DNA of 64,000 nucleotides from Mycolicibacterium iranicum (GTDB lineage Bacteria > Actinomycetota > Actinomycetes > Mycobacteriales > Mycobacteriaceae): positions 97,577 to 161,576 of the forward strand of contig NZ_JACHVU010000012.1 in NCBI RefSeq assembly GCF_014190915.1. Reading direction: 5' to 3'. Each line of letters opens with the position of its first letter. The first letter of the stretch is position 1. Positions 17,832 to 27,420 of this stretch are shown here, piece after piece. Position numbers and translations under genes: made by a program. The notes below the pieces were generated by a model. The model had not been told where the DNA came from and ran no database searches. It was given only the letters and a program-made list of their open reading frames with translations.

Positions 17832-18725
17832 ATGAGCAGCCTGGGGGGGTACGACTCAGCCGCGGGGCGCAACGCGCACGAGGCGGATGCGCCGACGCGC
17901 ATCCCCGTGCCCTCGCTGTTGCGCTCACTGCTGTCGGACCATCTCGACCCCGGGTATGCGGCTGCGGCACAGGCGAATCGGCCTCGAGGCAGGTCGTCGG
18001 CGATCCTCTGGCAGCTGCTCGCGGCCGTGGTGGTGGCATCGGTCTTCGCGCTGGCCTGGTCGCAGGCCAGGGACACCGCGCCGGGCGTGCGCGAATCCCA
18101 GCAGGTCCTGGTGGGCAGTGTCCGCTCGGCGCAGACCGCGACCGACGGGGCCGCCGAGCGTCGGGACAGCCTGCGCGCCGACGTCGACGCCGAACGGCGC
18201 AGCAGACTCGACGGGGACGCCGCGGGCCGCCAACTGCTGACCGACCTCGACGGCGCGGACTACGCGGCCGCGGCGACGCCGGTCATCGGGCCCGGGCTCA
18301 CGATCACCGTGACCGACCCCGGGATGTCGCGCGACCTGACCGACGTGTCGAAAGAACGCGTCGAAGGCAGCCAGCAGGTCATCCTCGACCGCGACCTGCA
18401 ACTGGTGGTGAACTCCCTGTGGGCCAGCGGCGCCGAAGCCATCTCGGTGGGCGGGGTGCGCATCGGCCCGAACGTGACCATCCGACAGGCCGGCGGCGGC
18501 ATCCTGGTCGACAACCAGCCGATCACGAGTCCGTATGCCATCCTCGCCGTGGGCCCGCCGAACTCGCTGGGGGACGGCTTCACCCGCAGCGCGGGCCTGC
18601 AGCGCCTGCGGCTGCTGGAGACGTCCTACGGTGTCGGGGTCACCGTGGCCGCGGGTGACGGACTGGCGCTGCCCGCCGGTTCCGTCCGGGAAGTCAACTT
18701 CGCCAAGCAGATTGGGCCCAGGTGA
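17832..18725 (+). CDS. DUF881 membrane-anchored protein (Rv1823-like)
   Basis: A 297-residue protein with a disordered N-terminus, one transmembrane helix (about residues 60-80) and an extracytoplasmic DUF881 domain. A short coiled region precedes GPGLTITVTDPG and LQLVVNSLWASGAEAISVGG, both typical of the family. Its function is unproven. The fixed trio DUF881-DUF1290-DUF881 recurs in Actinobacteria and Firmicutes. The ATG at 17832 follows the pgsA stop by one base, suggesting translational coupling. Confidence 0.88.
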   Translation: MSSLGGYDSAAGRNAHEADAPTRIPVPSLLRSLLSDHLDPGYAAAAQANRPRGRSSAILWQLLAAVVVASVFALAWSQARDTAPGVRESQQVLVGSVRSAQTATDGAAERRDSLRADVDAERRSRLDGDAAGRQLLTDLDGADYAAAATPVIGPGLTITVTDPGMSRDLTDVSKERVEGSQQVILDRDLQLVVNSLWASGAEAISVGGVRIGPNVTIRQAGGGILVDNQPITSPYAILAVGPPNSLGDGFTRSAGLQRLRLLETSYGVGVTVAAGDGLALPAGSVREVNFAKQIGPR

Positions 18726-18756
18726 ACGAAATCCATCGGTTGATCGGCGGCCTCTG

Positions 18757-19089
18757 GTGATAGGGATCGTCGCCCTCGTCGTGGGCATCGTGGTCGGGGT
18801 GGTGTTCCACCCCAGCGTTCCGGAGTTCATCCAGCCCTACCTGCCGATCGCGGTGGTGGCGGCCCTCGACGCGGTGTTCGGCGGGCTACGCGCCTACCTG
18901 GAGCAGATCTTCGACTCCAAGGTGTTCGTGGTGTCGTTCGTCTTCAACGTGTTGGTGGCGGCGCTGATCGTCTACGTCGGCGACCAGCTGGGGGTCGGCA
19001 CGCAGCTGTCCACGGCGATCATCGTCGTACTCGGCATCCGCATCTTCGGCAATGCCGCCGCGCTGCGGCGCAGGCTGTTCGGGGCCTGA
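18757..19089 (+). CDS. DUF1290 small membrane protein (Rv1824-like)
   Basis: A 110-residue protein with three or four hydrophobic segments, beginning with GTG at 18757 (VIGIVALVVGIVVGVVF). DUF1290 proteins, known as Sbp in Bacillus, are small integral membrane proteins encoded beside DUF881 genes, with no established activity. The segment FDSKVFVVSFVFN and the C-terminal RIFGNAAALRRRLFG are typical. The next gene begins 2 bases after its stop. Confidence 0.88.
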   Translation: MIGIVALVVGIVVGVVFHPSVPEFIQPYLPIAVVAALDAVFGGLRAYLEQIFDSKVFVVSFVFNVLVAALIVYVGDQLGVGTQLSTAIIVVLGIRIFGNAAALRRRLFGA

Positions 19090-19091
19090 CG

Positions 19092-19877
19092 ATGACCCCC
19101 GGGAAGAATGCGGAGGAGGACGGGCAGGCTCACCACGGCAGGCACGAGCTGCCGCCCGACGCCCCGTCTCCCCGGCGGAAACGATCCGTGTTCGGCGTCC
19201 TGGCGGTGTTGCTGTGCCTGCTGCTCGGGATCGCGATCGCCACCCAGGTGCGTCAGACCGATTCCGGGGACGCCCTGGACACGGCCCGCCCCGCCGATCT
19301 GCTGGTGCTGCTGGACTCGCTGCAGCAGCGCGAGGCCGCACTGAACACCGAAGTGGCCGATCTGCAACGCACCCTGACCCAGCTGGAGGCGTCCGGCAGC
19401 AGCGACCAGGCGGCGATCGAGAACGCGCGGGCCCGCCTGGCGGCGCTGTCGATCCTGATCGGCACCGTCGCGGCGACCGGCCCCGGGGTGACGCTGACCA
19501 TCGCAGACCCGGCGAACGGGGTCGCGGCCGAGGCCATGCTCGACGTGATCAACGAGCTGCGCGCCGCGGGCGCCGAAGCGATGGAGATCAAGGGCCAGGA
19601 CGGCGATCGACAGGTCTCGGTGCGGGTCGGGGTGGACACCTGGATCGCCGGTGGCCCCGGCGCGCTGATCGTCGACACCACGACCGTCGGCCCGGTGTAT
19701 TCGGTTCTCGCGATTGGGGATCCGCCGACGCTGGCGGCGGCGATGAACATCCCGGGCGGTGCGATGGACAGCATCGAACGCGTCGGCGGCACGATGGTGA
19801 TACAACAATCCGACCGGGTGGACGTCACCGCCTTGCGGCAACCGAGAGCGCGCCAATACGCTCAGCCCGTCAAATAA
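19092..19877 (+). CDS. DUF881 membrane-anchored protein (Rv1825-like)
   Basis: A 261-residue second DUF881 protein. A charged N-terminus is followed by one transmembrane helix (around residues 33-52), a predicted coiled coil (DSLQQREAALNTEVADLQ), and a DUF881 domain with GPGVTLTIADP and INELRAAGAEAMEIKG. It probably works at the membrane surface with its neighbours, since the three genes are almost contiguous. Its function is unknown. Confidence 0.88.
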   Translation: MTPGKNAEEDGQAHHGRHELPPDAPSPRRKRSVFGVLAVLLCLLLGIAIATQVRQTDSGDALDTARPADLLVLLDSLQQREAALNTEVADLQRTLTQLEASGSSDQAAIENARARLAALSILIGTVAATGPGVTLTIADPANGVAAEAMLDVINELRAAGAEAMEIKGQDGDRQVSVRVGVDTWIAGGPGALIVDTTTVGPVYSVLAIGDPPTLAAAMNIPGGAMDSIERVGGTMVIQQSDRVDVTALRQPRARQYAQPVK

Positions 19878-19907
19878 CCTGCCCCGACCGCATCATCTAG
19901 GAGCACC

Positions 19908-20303
19908 GTGAGCGAGATCCCCGCCGACCTGTCCTTCACCGCCGAACACGAGTGGGTGCAGCGGACCGGCGACAACACGGTGCGGGTGGGCATCACCGAC
20001 TATGCGCAGGCAGCGCTGGGCGACGTCGTGTTCGTCCAGCTCCCCGACGTCGACTCCGAGGTGGCCGCCGGGGAGTCCTTCGGTGAGGTCGAGTCGACCA
20101 AGTCCGTGTCCGACCTCTACGCCCCCGTCACCGCGAAAGTCGTTGCGGTGAACGGGGAATTGGAGAGCAACCCCCAGCTCGTCAACTCCGACCCGTACGG
20201 GGAGGGCTGGCTGGTCGAACTGCAGGCCGACGCGGACGCCCTGCAGGCGAGCCTGGCCGATCTGCTCGACGCGGAGGGCTACCGCGCCCACGTCGCGGAC
20301 TGA
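19908..20303 (+). CDS. gcvH: Glycine cleavage system H protein
   Basis: A 131-residue lipoyl carrier that shuttles the aminomethyl group between the P and T proteins of the glycine cleavage system. The lipoyl-attachment lysine is in GEVESTKSVSDLY. The flanking GDVVFVQLPDVD and VNSDPYGEGWLVEL are characteristic. The GTG at 19908 has AGGAG five to nine bases upstream. gcvP lies about 3 kb downstream with its own riboswitch, so the two subunits are separately regulated here. Confidence 0.95.
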   Translation: MSEIPADLSFTAEHEWVQRTGDNTVRVGITDYAQAALGDVVFVQLPDVDSEVAAGESFGEVESTKSVSDLYAPVTAKVVAVNGELESNPQLVNSDPYGEGWLVELQADADALQASLADLLDAEGYRAHVAD

Positions 20304-20458
20304 GGTGTTGTTAGGGTCGTTCGGACAGACCGGGACGCACCGAGCGGATCCGGCAGTGGTGGACACAACGCGGTCGGATGCGCGGTACGGTCGACACCAG
20401 CGGCGCGACAGCTGGAGTCCGACCGCTTATCGCCATGGCAGCCAGTGAGGAGCAGCGG

Positions 20459-20929
20459 GTGACGGACAAGGACTTCAACTCTGGGGCCGACTCTGACGAA
20501 GTCACCGTGGAAACCACTTCGGTATTCCGCGCCGACTTCCTCAACGAGCTCGACGCTCCGCCCGCCGCAGGCGGCGACAGCGGGGTCTCGGGTGTGGAAG
20601 GACTTCCGGTCGGCTCGGCGCTGCTGGTGGTCAAGCGCGGCCCCAACGCCGGGTCGCGGTTCCTGCTGGACCAGCCGACCACGTCGGCAGGCCGCCATCC
20701 CGACAGCGACATCTTCCTCGACGACGTCACCGTCAGCCGCAGGCATGCCGAATTCCGCCTCGAGAGCGGCGAGTTCCAGGTCGTCGACGTCGGCAGCCTT
20801 AACGGCACCTACGTCAACCGCGAGCCGGTCGATTCGGCCGTGCTGGCCAACGGTGACGAGGTCCAGATCGGCAAGTTCCGCCTGGTGTTCCTGACCGGGC
20901 CGAAGGGCGACGACGGCGCCACCGGCTAG
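20459..20929 (+). CDS. garA: FHA-domain regulator GarA
   Basis: A 156-residue forkhead-associated protein. Unphosphorylated GarA binds and restrains 2-oxoglutarate dehydrogenase and glutamate dehydrogenase. PknB/PknG phosphorylation near the N-terminus makes the FHA domain bind its own tail and frees the enzymes. The phosphorylation motif VTVETTSVF is at residues ~14-22. The FHA core reads AGRHPDSDIFLDDVTVSRRH and later NGTYVNRE. The GTG at 20459 has GAGGAG upstream. A longer frame to 20378 is not needed. It sits between gcvH and a MerR gene, as in Rv1826-Rv1828. Confidence 0.95.
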   Translation: MTDKDFNSGADSDEVTVETTSVFRADFLNELDAPPAAGGDSGVSGVEGLPVGSALLVVKRGPNAGSRFLLDQPTTSAGRHPDSDIFLDDVTVSRRHAEFRLESGEFQVVDVGSLNGTYVNREPVDSAVLANGDEVQIGKFRLVFLTGPKGDDGATG

Positions 20930-20967
20930 CCCGTACCCCGACCCTTCGAGCCCGCCCGGATGCACAG

Positions 20968-21705
20968 ATGACGCAACCCGACACCCCCGCAGTAGCCGGG
21001 ATGTCGATCGGGGTTGTCCTCGATCTGTTGCGGGGCGATTTTCCCGACGTCACGATCTCCAAGATCCGGTTCCTGGAGGCCGAGGGACTGGTCACGCCCG
21101 AACGGACCGCGTCCGGCTACCGGCGGTTCACGGCCTACGACTGTGCGCGGCTGCGCTTCATCCTGACCGCCCAGCGCGATCAGTATCTGCCGCTGAAGGT
21201 CATCAAGGCCCAGCTCGACGCGCAACCCGACGGCGAGTTGCCCCAGAACGTGCCGGCCTATCAGGCGCCGCGACTGGTGTCGGTGAGCGAGGAGGGCGCT
21301 GCTGCGCCCGCCGGCCCGACACAGGTGCGGCTGAGCCGTCAGGACCTGCTCGACCGCTCGGGGGTCGACGACGACCTGCTGACCTCCCTGGTGAAGGCGG
21401 GCGTCATCACCCCGATCTTCAAGGGGGCCGGCACGGCGTTCTTCGACGAGCATTCCGTCGTGATCGCCCAGTGCGCCCGGGCATTGGCCGACTACGGGGT
21501 CGAGCCGCGGCATCTGCGCGCGTTCCGTTCCGCGGCCGACCGCCAGTCCGACCTGATCGCACAGATCGCCGGGCCGGTGGGCAAGGGCGGAAAGGCCGGT
21601 GCGCGTGACCGAGCCGACGATCTGGCCCGCGAGGTCGCGGCGCTGGCCATCACGCTGCACACGTCGCTGATCAAGTCAGCCGTGCGCGACGTTCTGGATC
21701 GCTGA
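20968..21705 (+). CDS. MerR family regulator (Rv1828-like)
   Basis: A 245-residue regulator with a MerR winged helix-turn-helix (SIGVVLDLLRGDFPDVTISK then RFLEAEGLVTPERTASGYRRF) and a C-terminal domain containing RLSRQDLLDRSGVDDDLL. No cysteine or other metal-binding pattern typical of metal sensors is evident. It matches Rv1828, whose ligand is not settled as far as I know. Conserved linkage with garA and gcvH suggests a link to central nitrogen and carbon metabolism. Confidence 0.9.
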   Translation: MTQPDTPAVAGMSIGVVLDLLRGDFPDVTISKIRFLEAEGLVTPERTASGYRRFTAYDCARLRFILTAQRDQYLPLKVIKAQLDAQPDGELPQNVPAYQAPRLVSVSEEGAAAPAGPTQVRLSRQDLLDRSGVDDDLLTSLVKAGVITPIFKGAGTAFFDEHSVVIAQCARALADYGVEPRHLRAFRSAADRQSDLIAQIAGPVGKGGKAGARDRADDLAREVAALAITLHTSLIKSAVRDVLDR

Positions 21706-21755
21706 GGACTAGACTCGCAAAGACGGGATCGTCGGCGTGCGGAGGGTAGGCACAC

Positions 21756-22253
21756 ATGGGTGAGGTTCGTGTGATCGGCATTCGAGTTGAGCCGCCCCAG
21801 AACCAGCCTGTCCTGCTGCTGCGGGAGTCGAATGGCGATAGGTACCTGCCGATTTGGATCGGGCAGTCCGAGGCCGCGGCGATCGCACTGGAGCAGCAGG
21901 GAGTCGAGCCGCTGCGCCCGATGACCCACGACCTGTTCCGTGATGTCATTGCCGCACTCGGACATTCGCTCAAAGAGGTCCGCATCGTGGATCTGCAGGA
22001 GGGCACCTTCTACGCCGACCTCGTCTTCGACCGCGACATCAAGGTGTCGGCCCGGCCGTCGGACTCGGTGGCGATCGCGCTGCGCGTCGGGGTGCCCATC
22101 TACGTCGAGGAAGCGGTGCTGGCCGAAGCGGGCCTGCTGATCCCCGACGAGGGCGACGAGGAATCGACCGGCGGCGCCGTGCGTGAGGACGAGGTCGAGA
22201 AGTTCAAGGAGTTCCTCGACAGCGTGTCACCCGACGACTTCAAGGCGACCTGA
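21756..22253 (+). CDS. Bifunctional nuclease (BFN/DUF151) domain protein (Rv1829-like)
   Basis: A 165-residue protein with a BFN domain: LPIWIGQSEAAAIAL, MTHDLFRDVIAALG and RPSDSVAIALR. The acidic C-terminus contains EDEVEKFKEFLDSVSP. Plant relatives have nuclease activity. In bacteria the role is unproven. It is syntenic with Rv1829 between two MerR genes. Confidence 0.88.
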   Translation: MGEVRVIGIRVEPPQNQPVLLLRESNGDRYLPIWIGQSEAAAIALEQQGVEPLRPMTHDLFRDVIAALGHSLKEVRIVDLQEGTFYADLVFDRDIKVSARPSDSVAIALRVGVPIYVEEAVLAEAGLLIPDEGDEESTGGAVREDEVEKFKEFLDSVSPDDFKAT

Positions 22254-22452
22254 CGGGATTGTCACGGATCCGTCTCGTCGTGCTCGACACGCGGGTCGGG
22301 TTTTTTCAAACCTCGAATCGGGCAGCCATACTTGGTCCCGACGGGCAGTCACGGTACGCCCTCAAGCGTATGCTCGAACAAAGCTCGGGCAGGGTGGATG
22401 TGCGCCCACGCAGGTCAAGGACGCGGGTTCGATCGGCGAGAGGATTCGACAA

Positions 22453-23076
<624 letters not shown>

Positions 23077-23091
23077 AGCTCTCCACGGAAG

Positions 23092-23115
23092 GGGTCGCCG
23101 AGGCGGCCCTTTTTT
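23092..23115 (+). terminator. Intrinsic terminator after the MerR gene
   Basis: GGGTCGCC pairs with GGCGGCCC, with one G-U pair and a very small loop, and a run of six T follows at 23110-23115. It ends the garA-MerR transcription block before the glycine riboswitch. Confidence 0.8.
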
Positions 23116-23184
23116 CGTGCCCGTCGGCAGCCCGACGGCGGCGCCCGACCCGGCCGAACGGTAGTATCGCTGGCGCATCGCCCT

Positions 23185-23410
23185 TGCGCGGGAGAGTTCT
23201 GTGGCCGCCAGCCACGGACGCCGAAGGAGCAACACCTCTCCGTCAACCTCTCAGGCACCCAGGACCGCACCAGGCCCCGATGCCTCTGGAAAGCGGTGCG
23301 CGCACCCGCCCATGGGGAAAGGCCGGCAGGCCGAATCTCTCAGGCAGCCCGACACGGGTCGACGACAGAGGGGGAGGAGCCGCTCGCCCGCGTCCCCCTG
23401 GAGAAGCCGC
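23185..23410 (+). promoter_or_regulatory. Tandem glycine riboswitch (gcvT element) controlling gcvP
   Basis: Two glycine aptamers lie head to tail in the leader of gcvP. Aptamer 1 (about 23187-23273) has GGGAGAG, CGCCGAAGGAGCAA, CCTCTCAGGCA and AGGACCG. Aptamer 2 (about 23283-23366) has CTGGAAAG, CATGGGGAAA, AATCTCTCAGGCA and GACA. These are the conserved cores of the class. A hairpin, AGGGGGA with TCCCCCT (23369-23399), follows immediately before the GGAG ribosome site at 23400-23403. It may be the switching element acting on translation, as no T-run follows. Glycine binding would be expected to raise GcvP synthesis. Confidence 0.92.
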
Positions 23411-23413
23411 CCC

Positions 23414-26272
23414 GTGTCTGATCAGCCCCACTCTCCGTCCGTCCCGGCCTTCGTCGACCGGCACATCGGCCCCGACGCCGAGGCCGTCGAGACGCTGCTG
23501 CGCACGATCGGCGTCGAGTCCCTGGACGAACTGGCCGACAAGGCCGTGCCCTCGGTGATCCTCGACCGGCTCGGCGCCGACGGGATCGCTCCGGGACTCG
23601 AACACCTGCCACCGGCGGCCTCCGAACACGAGGCCCTCGCCGAACTGCGCGCGCTGGCCGACTCGAACACCGTCGCCGTGTCGATGATCGGCCAGGGGTA
23701 CTTCGACACGCTGACCCCGCCCGTGCTCAAGCGCAACATCCTGGAGAACCCGGCCTGGTACACCGCGTACACCCCGTACCAGCCCGAGATCAGCCAGGGC
23801 CGCCTCGAAGCCCTCCTAAATTTCCAGACCATGGTGACCGACCTGACGGGGCTCGAGGTCGCCAACGCCTCCATGCTCGACGAGGGCACCGCTGCGGCCG
23901 AGGCGATGACCCTGATGCACCGCGCCGTGCGCGGACCGGCGAACCGGCTCGCGGTCGACGCCGACGTCTACGCCCAGACCGCGGCCATCCTCGCCACCCG
24001 CGCCGAGCCGCTGGGCATCGAGATCGTGACCGCGGACCTGCGCCAGGGCCTACCCGACGGCGACTTCTTCGGCGTGATCGTCCAGCTTCCCGGCGCGAGC
24101 GGAGGCGTCCACGACTGGAGCGGCCTCATCGCCGAGGCGCACGACCGCGGTGCGCTCGTCGCGGTCGGCGCCGATCTGCTGGCGCTGACGCTGATCGCCC
24201 CGCCCGGAGAGATGGGCGCCGACGTCGCGTTCGGCAGCACGCAGCGCTTCGGTGTGCCCATGGGGTTCGGCGGTCCGCACGCCGGCTACCTCGCCGTGCA
24301 TTCCAAGCAGGCCCGTCAGCTGCCGGGCCGCCTGGTCGGGGTGTCGGTCGACGCCGACGGGTCGCCCGCCTACCGGCTCGCGCTGCAGACCCGCGAACAG
24401 CACATCCGCCGCGACAAGGCCACGAGCAACATCTGCACCGCGCAGGTTCTGCTGGCGGTCATGGCCGCGATGTATGCGAGCTACCACGGACCCGACGGCC
24501 TGGCCGGCATCGCCGCCCGGGTGCACGGGCACGCCAGGTCGCTGGCGGCGGGCCTCTCCGCGGCCGGGGTGGAGGTCGTCCACGAATCGTTCTTCGACAC
24601 CGTGCAGGCCCGGGTGCCGGGGCGCGCCGAGGAGGTGCGGGGCGCGGCCAAGGAGCGTGGCATCAACGTGTGGGTGTCCGACGCCGACCACGTGTCCGTG
24701 GCGTGCGACGAGGCGACCACCGAGGCCCACATCGCCGACGTGCTCGCCGCGTTCTCGGCCTCTCCGGTTCCGGTCGGCCCGGCCGATTCTCCTGTCGCGA
24801 CCCGGACCTCGCCGTTCTTGACCCATCCCGCGTTCGCGAAGTACCGCACCGAGACCGCGATGATGCGCTACCTGCGGTCGCTGGCCGACAAGGACATCGC
24901 ACTGGACCGCAGCATGATCCCGCTGGGGTCGTGCACGATGAAGCTCAACGCCGCGGCCGAGATGGAACCGATCACGTGGTCGGAGTTCGGCCGCCAGCAC
25001 CCGTTCGCGCCGGCGTCGGACACCCCGGGGCTGCGCAGGCTCATCGCCGACCTGCAGTCGTGGCTCACCGGAATCACCGGCTACGACGAGATCTCGCTGC
25101 AGCCCAACGCCGGCTCGCAGGGCGAGTACGCCGGCCTGCTGGCGATCCAGGCCTACCACAACGCCCGGGGCGACCGGGAGCGCACGGTGTGCCTGATCCC
25201 GTCCAGCGCACACGGCACCAACGCCGCGTCGGCGGCGATGGTCGGGATGAAGGTCGTCGTGGTGGCCTGCCGCGCCAACGGCGACGTCGACCTCGACGAT
25301 CTGCGGGCCAAGGTCGCCCAGCACGCCGACCGCCTGTCGGCGCTGATGATCACCTACCCGTCCACCCACGGGGTCTACGAACACGACGTGGCCGACATCT
25401 GCGCGGCGGTCCACGACGCCGGCGGGCAGGTCTACGTCGACGGGGCGAACCTGAACGCGTTGGTCGGCCTCGCCCGGCCCGGCCGCTTCGGCGGCGACGT
25501 CAGCCACCTGAACCTGCACAAGACGTTCTGCATCCCGCACGGCGGCGGCGGCCCGGGTGTGGGCCCGGTCGCGGTGCGGTCGCACCTCGCCCCGTACCTG
25601 CCGGGGCACCCGCTCGCCGAGGAGCTGTCCGACACCCACACCGTGTCGGCGGCGCCGTACGGGTCGGCATCGATCCTGCCCATCACCTGGGCCTACATCC
25701 GGATGATGGGGGCGCGGGGCCTGCGGTCGGCCTCTCTGGTGGCGATCGCGTCGGCGAACTACATCGCCCGCCGTCTCGACGAGTACTACCCGGTGCTCTA
25801 CACCGGTGAGAACGGCATGGTCGCCCACGAGTGCATCCTCGACCTGCGCGGCATCACCAAGGCCACCGGCGTGACGGTCGACGACGTCGCGAAGCGCTTG
25901 GCGGACTACGGCTTCCACGCCCCGACGATGAGCTTCCCGGTGGCGGGCACGCTGATGGTCGAACCGACCGAGAGCGAGTCGCTGGCCGAGGTCGACGCGT
26001 TCTGCGACGCGATGATCGCGATCCGCGCCGAGATCGACAAGGTGGGTTCGGGGGAGTGGCCGGCCGAGGACAACCCGCTGCGCGGTGCGCCGCACACCGC
26101 GGAGTCGCTACTGGTCGACGACTGGAGCCACCCTTACACCCGCGAGCAGGCGGCGTATCCGCTGGGCAAGGGCTTCCGCCCCAAGGTGTGGCCGCCGGTG
26201 CGGCGCATCGACGGCGCGTACGGCGACCGCAACCTGGTCTGCTCATGCCCGCCCGTGGAAGCCTTCGCCTGA
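23414..26272 (+). CDS. gcvP: Glycine dehydrogenase (aminomethyl-transferring), glycine cleavage P protein
   Basis: A 952-residue PLP enzyme that decarboxylates glycine and loads the aminomethyl group onto GcvH. Both halves of the fused P protein are present. Near the N-terminus is FVDRHIGPD. The pyridoxal lysine is in NLHKTFCIPHGGGGPG (about residue 700). PSSAHGTNAASAAM precedes it. The length is standard for the single-chain form. The GTG at 23414 follows GGAG by ten bases. The upstream open frame to 23201 is only riboswitch sequence. The M. tuberculosis orthologue is named gcvB (Rv1832). A thioesterase gene starts 16 bases after the stop, so it may share this riboswitch-controlled transcript. 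Confidence 0.97.
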   Translation: MSDQPHSPSVPAFVDRHIGPDAEAVETLLRTIGVESLDELADKAVPSVILDRLGADGIAPGLEHLPPAASEHEALAELRALADSNTVAVSMIGQGYFDTLTPPVLKRNILENPAWYTAYTPYQPEISQGRLEALLNFQTMVTDLTGLEVANASMLDEGTAAAEAMTLMHRAVRGPANRLAVDADVYAQTAAILATRAEPLGIEIVTADLRQGLPDGDFFGVIVQLPGASGGVHDWSGLIAEAHDRGALVAVGADLLALTLIAPPGEMGADVAFGSTQRFGVPMGFGGPHAGYLAVHSKQARQLPGRLVGVSVDADGSPAYRLALQTREQHIRRDKATSNICTAQVLLAVMAAMYASYHGPDGLAGIAARVHGHARSLAAGLSAAGVEVVHESFFDTVQARVPGRAEEVRGAAKERGINVWVSDADHVSVACDEATTEAHIADVLAAFSASPVPVGPADSPVATRTSPFLTHPAFAKYRTETAMMRYLRSLADKDIALDRSMIPLGSCTMKLNAAAEMEPITWSEFGRQHPFAPASDTPGLRRLIADLQSWLTGITGYDEISLQPNAGSQGEYAGLLAIQAYHNARGDRERTVCLIPSSAHGTNAASAAMVGMKVVVVACRANGDVDLDDLRAKVAQHADRLSALMITYPSTHGVYEHDVADICAAVHDAGGQVYVDGANLNALVGLARPGRFGGDVSHLNLHKTFCIPHGGGGPGVGPVAVRSHLAPYLPGHPLAEELSDTHTVSAAPYGSASILPITWAYIRMMGARGLRSASLVAIASANYIARRLDEYYPVLYTGENGMVAHECILDLRGITKATGVTVDDVAKRLADYGFHAPTMSFPVAGTLMVEPTESESLAEVDAFCDAMIAIRAEIDKVGSGEWPAEDNPLRGAPHTAESLLVDDWSHPYTREQAAYPLGKGFRPKVWPPVRRIDGAYGDRNLVCSCPPVEAFA

Positions 26273-26288
26273 GCGATAGGGTGACCGC

Positions 26289-27011
26289 ATGACAGATGGG
26301 GAGAACCAGGCTCAGCCCAAGCTGTTCATCTTTCCGCACGCCGGCGGGACGCCGCAGTACTACGTGCCGTTCGCCAAGACGTTCACGACCGACATCAAGC
26401 GGACCGCGGTGCAGTATCCGAGACAGGGCGGCAAGCAGGATTTCGGATCGTTCACGAGCCTGCCTGCGGTCGCCGACGAGATCTGCACGATGGTCTCCCC
26501 GGACAAGGACCACGGCGGGCCGGTGGTGTTCTTCGGCCACAGCATGGGCGGGCTGCTCGCGTTCGAGGTCGCACGGCGCTTCGAGGCGGCCGGACGGCCC
26601 ATCGCCGCGTTGTTCGTCTCGGCGGTGGCGGCCCCCGGCCTGGTGGGTTACGACGACATCCCGGACACCGACGAGGGCCTGCTCGCGGCGGTCAGCACGA
26701 TCACCGGCGCGGATCCCGAGTTCATGAAGAACCCGGAGTTCGCGGCCGCGATCCTGCCGACCCTGCGCGGACTCAAGGCGATCGCCAATTACAGCTGCCC
26801 GCCCGAGGTGACCCTGTCGTGCCCCATCCACGCGTACTACGGGGACGACGACGAGATCGCCACGCAGGATCGCGTGCTGCCGTGGGCGCAGCGGACCACG
26901 GCGGGTTTCACCGTGCGTGATTTCAAGGGACACCACTTCTACCTCAATGACCACCTCGGGGAGCTCGTTCCCGATCTCGAGGAGAAAGTGTGGTCCCGCC
27001 TGCGCGGGTAG
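26289..27011 (+). CDS. tesA: Type II thioesterase (TesA-like)
   Basis: A 240-residue alpha/beta-hydrolase of the type II thioesterase family. These enzymes remove stalled or unwanted acyl groups from polyketide synthases, and TesA in M. tuberculosis also helps release DIM. The nucleophile is in FGHSMGGLLA (about residue 84), the acid in YGDDDEI and the histidine in KGHHFYL. The N-terminal FIFPHAGGTPQYY is the family oxyanion segment. It stands ahead of a FadD26-type ligase and Pps-type synthases, as tesA does in the DIM locus. It is also 16 bases behind gcvP, so glycine-responsive expression is possible. Confidence 0.88.
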   Translation: MTDGENQAQPKLFIFPHAGGTPQYYVPFAKTFTTDIKRTAVQYPRQGGKQDFGSFTSLPAVADEICTMVSPDKDHGGPVVFFGHSMGGLLAFEVARRFEAAGRPIAALFVSAVAAPGLVGYDDIPDTDEGLLAAVSTITGADPEFMKNPEFAAAILPTLRGLKAIANYSCPPEVTLSCPIHAYYGDDDEIATQDRVLPWAQRTTAGFTVRDFKGHHFYLNDHLGELVPDLEEKVWSRLRG

Positions 27012-27020
27012 TCCGATTTC

Positions 27021-27038
27021 GTGTGGTCTTCGCCACAC
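27021..27038 (+). terminator. Hairpin after the thioesterase gene (possible terminator without T-run)
   Basis: GTGTGG-TCTTCG-CCACAC forms a perfect six-base-pair stem with a six-base loop nine bases after the thioesterase stop. No T-tract follows, as is common for proposed mycobacterial terminators. It would separate gcvP-thioesterase from the synthase operon. Confidence 0.45.
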
Positions 27039-27213
27039 TCGCCGGTCGCTGAGATCCCCGCCGAGCACACGGTTCGCGCTCCGTCCGCTGCCGTACAGCG
27101 GCCGGGGAAGACGCCGCCGGACCTGCAACTTACCGGTGAGTCAGGTATTTAATTGACGCGCGCGTGCGATCTGGGCAAACCCCTTACGAGCGCGTCAAGA
27201 CGAGGGGAGCACT

Positions 27214-27420
27214 GTGTTCGGTGGTCGCGACCGCGTACTCGCTCACCCGGCAGTCGCACCCCTGAGCAACCCGAAACCCATGGATTATGTGGGCTCTTTC
27301 ATTAACTGGCAAAACCCTGTGGTCCGGATAAGGAACAAGTTGGGCACGCACGTGCGCACAGTTTCGGCGAAATTCGCCCTCAACTGCCAGCTTCCCTCTG
27401 GCAAGCAACTCGTGATGTAA
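27214..27420 (+). CDS. Possible small protein in the synthase leader
   Basis: A 68-codon frame from a GTG at 27214 with a strong GAGGGGAG five or six bases upstream. The peptide (starting VFGGRDRVLAHP, basic, ending GKQLVM) matches no family I know and has no membrane segment. Its codon third positions are visibly less G/C-rich than those of all neighbours. In M. tuberculosis a small gene of unknown function (Rv2929) also lies between tesA and fadD26, but I cannot claim homology. It overlaps several inverted repeats, so it could be a leader frame or chance. Confidence 0.3.
   Translation: MFGGRDRVLAHPAVAPLSNPKPMDYVGSFINWQNPVVRIRNKLGTHVRTVSAKFALNCQLPSGKQLVM

Noticed and set aside
14936..18076. 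1046-codon minus-strand frame across secA2 and pgsA
   Set aside because: It spans two well-supported plus-strand genes and has shadow-type composition.
22254..22310. T-run at 22301-22306 as an intrinsic terminator after the BFN-domain gene
   Set aside because: The only stem before it is a four-base CGTG/CACG pair, too weak to support a call.
27153..27190. TTGACG at 27153-27158 as the -35 of the synthase promoter
   Set aside because: No acceptable -10 hexamer lies 16-19 bases downstream.
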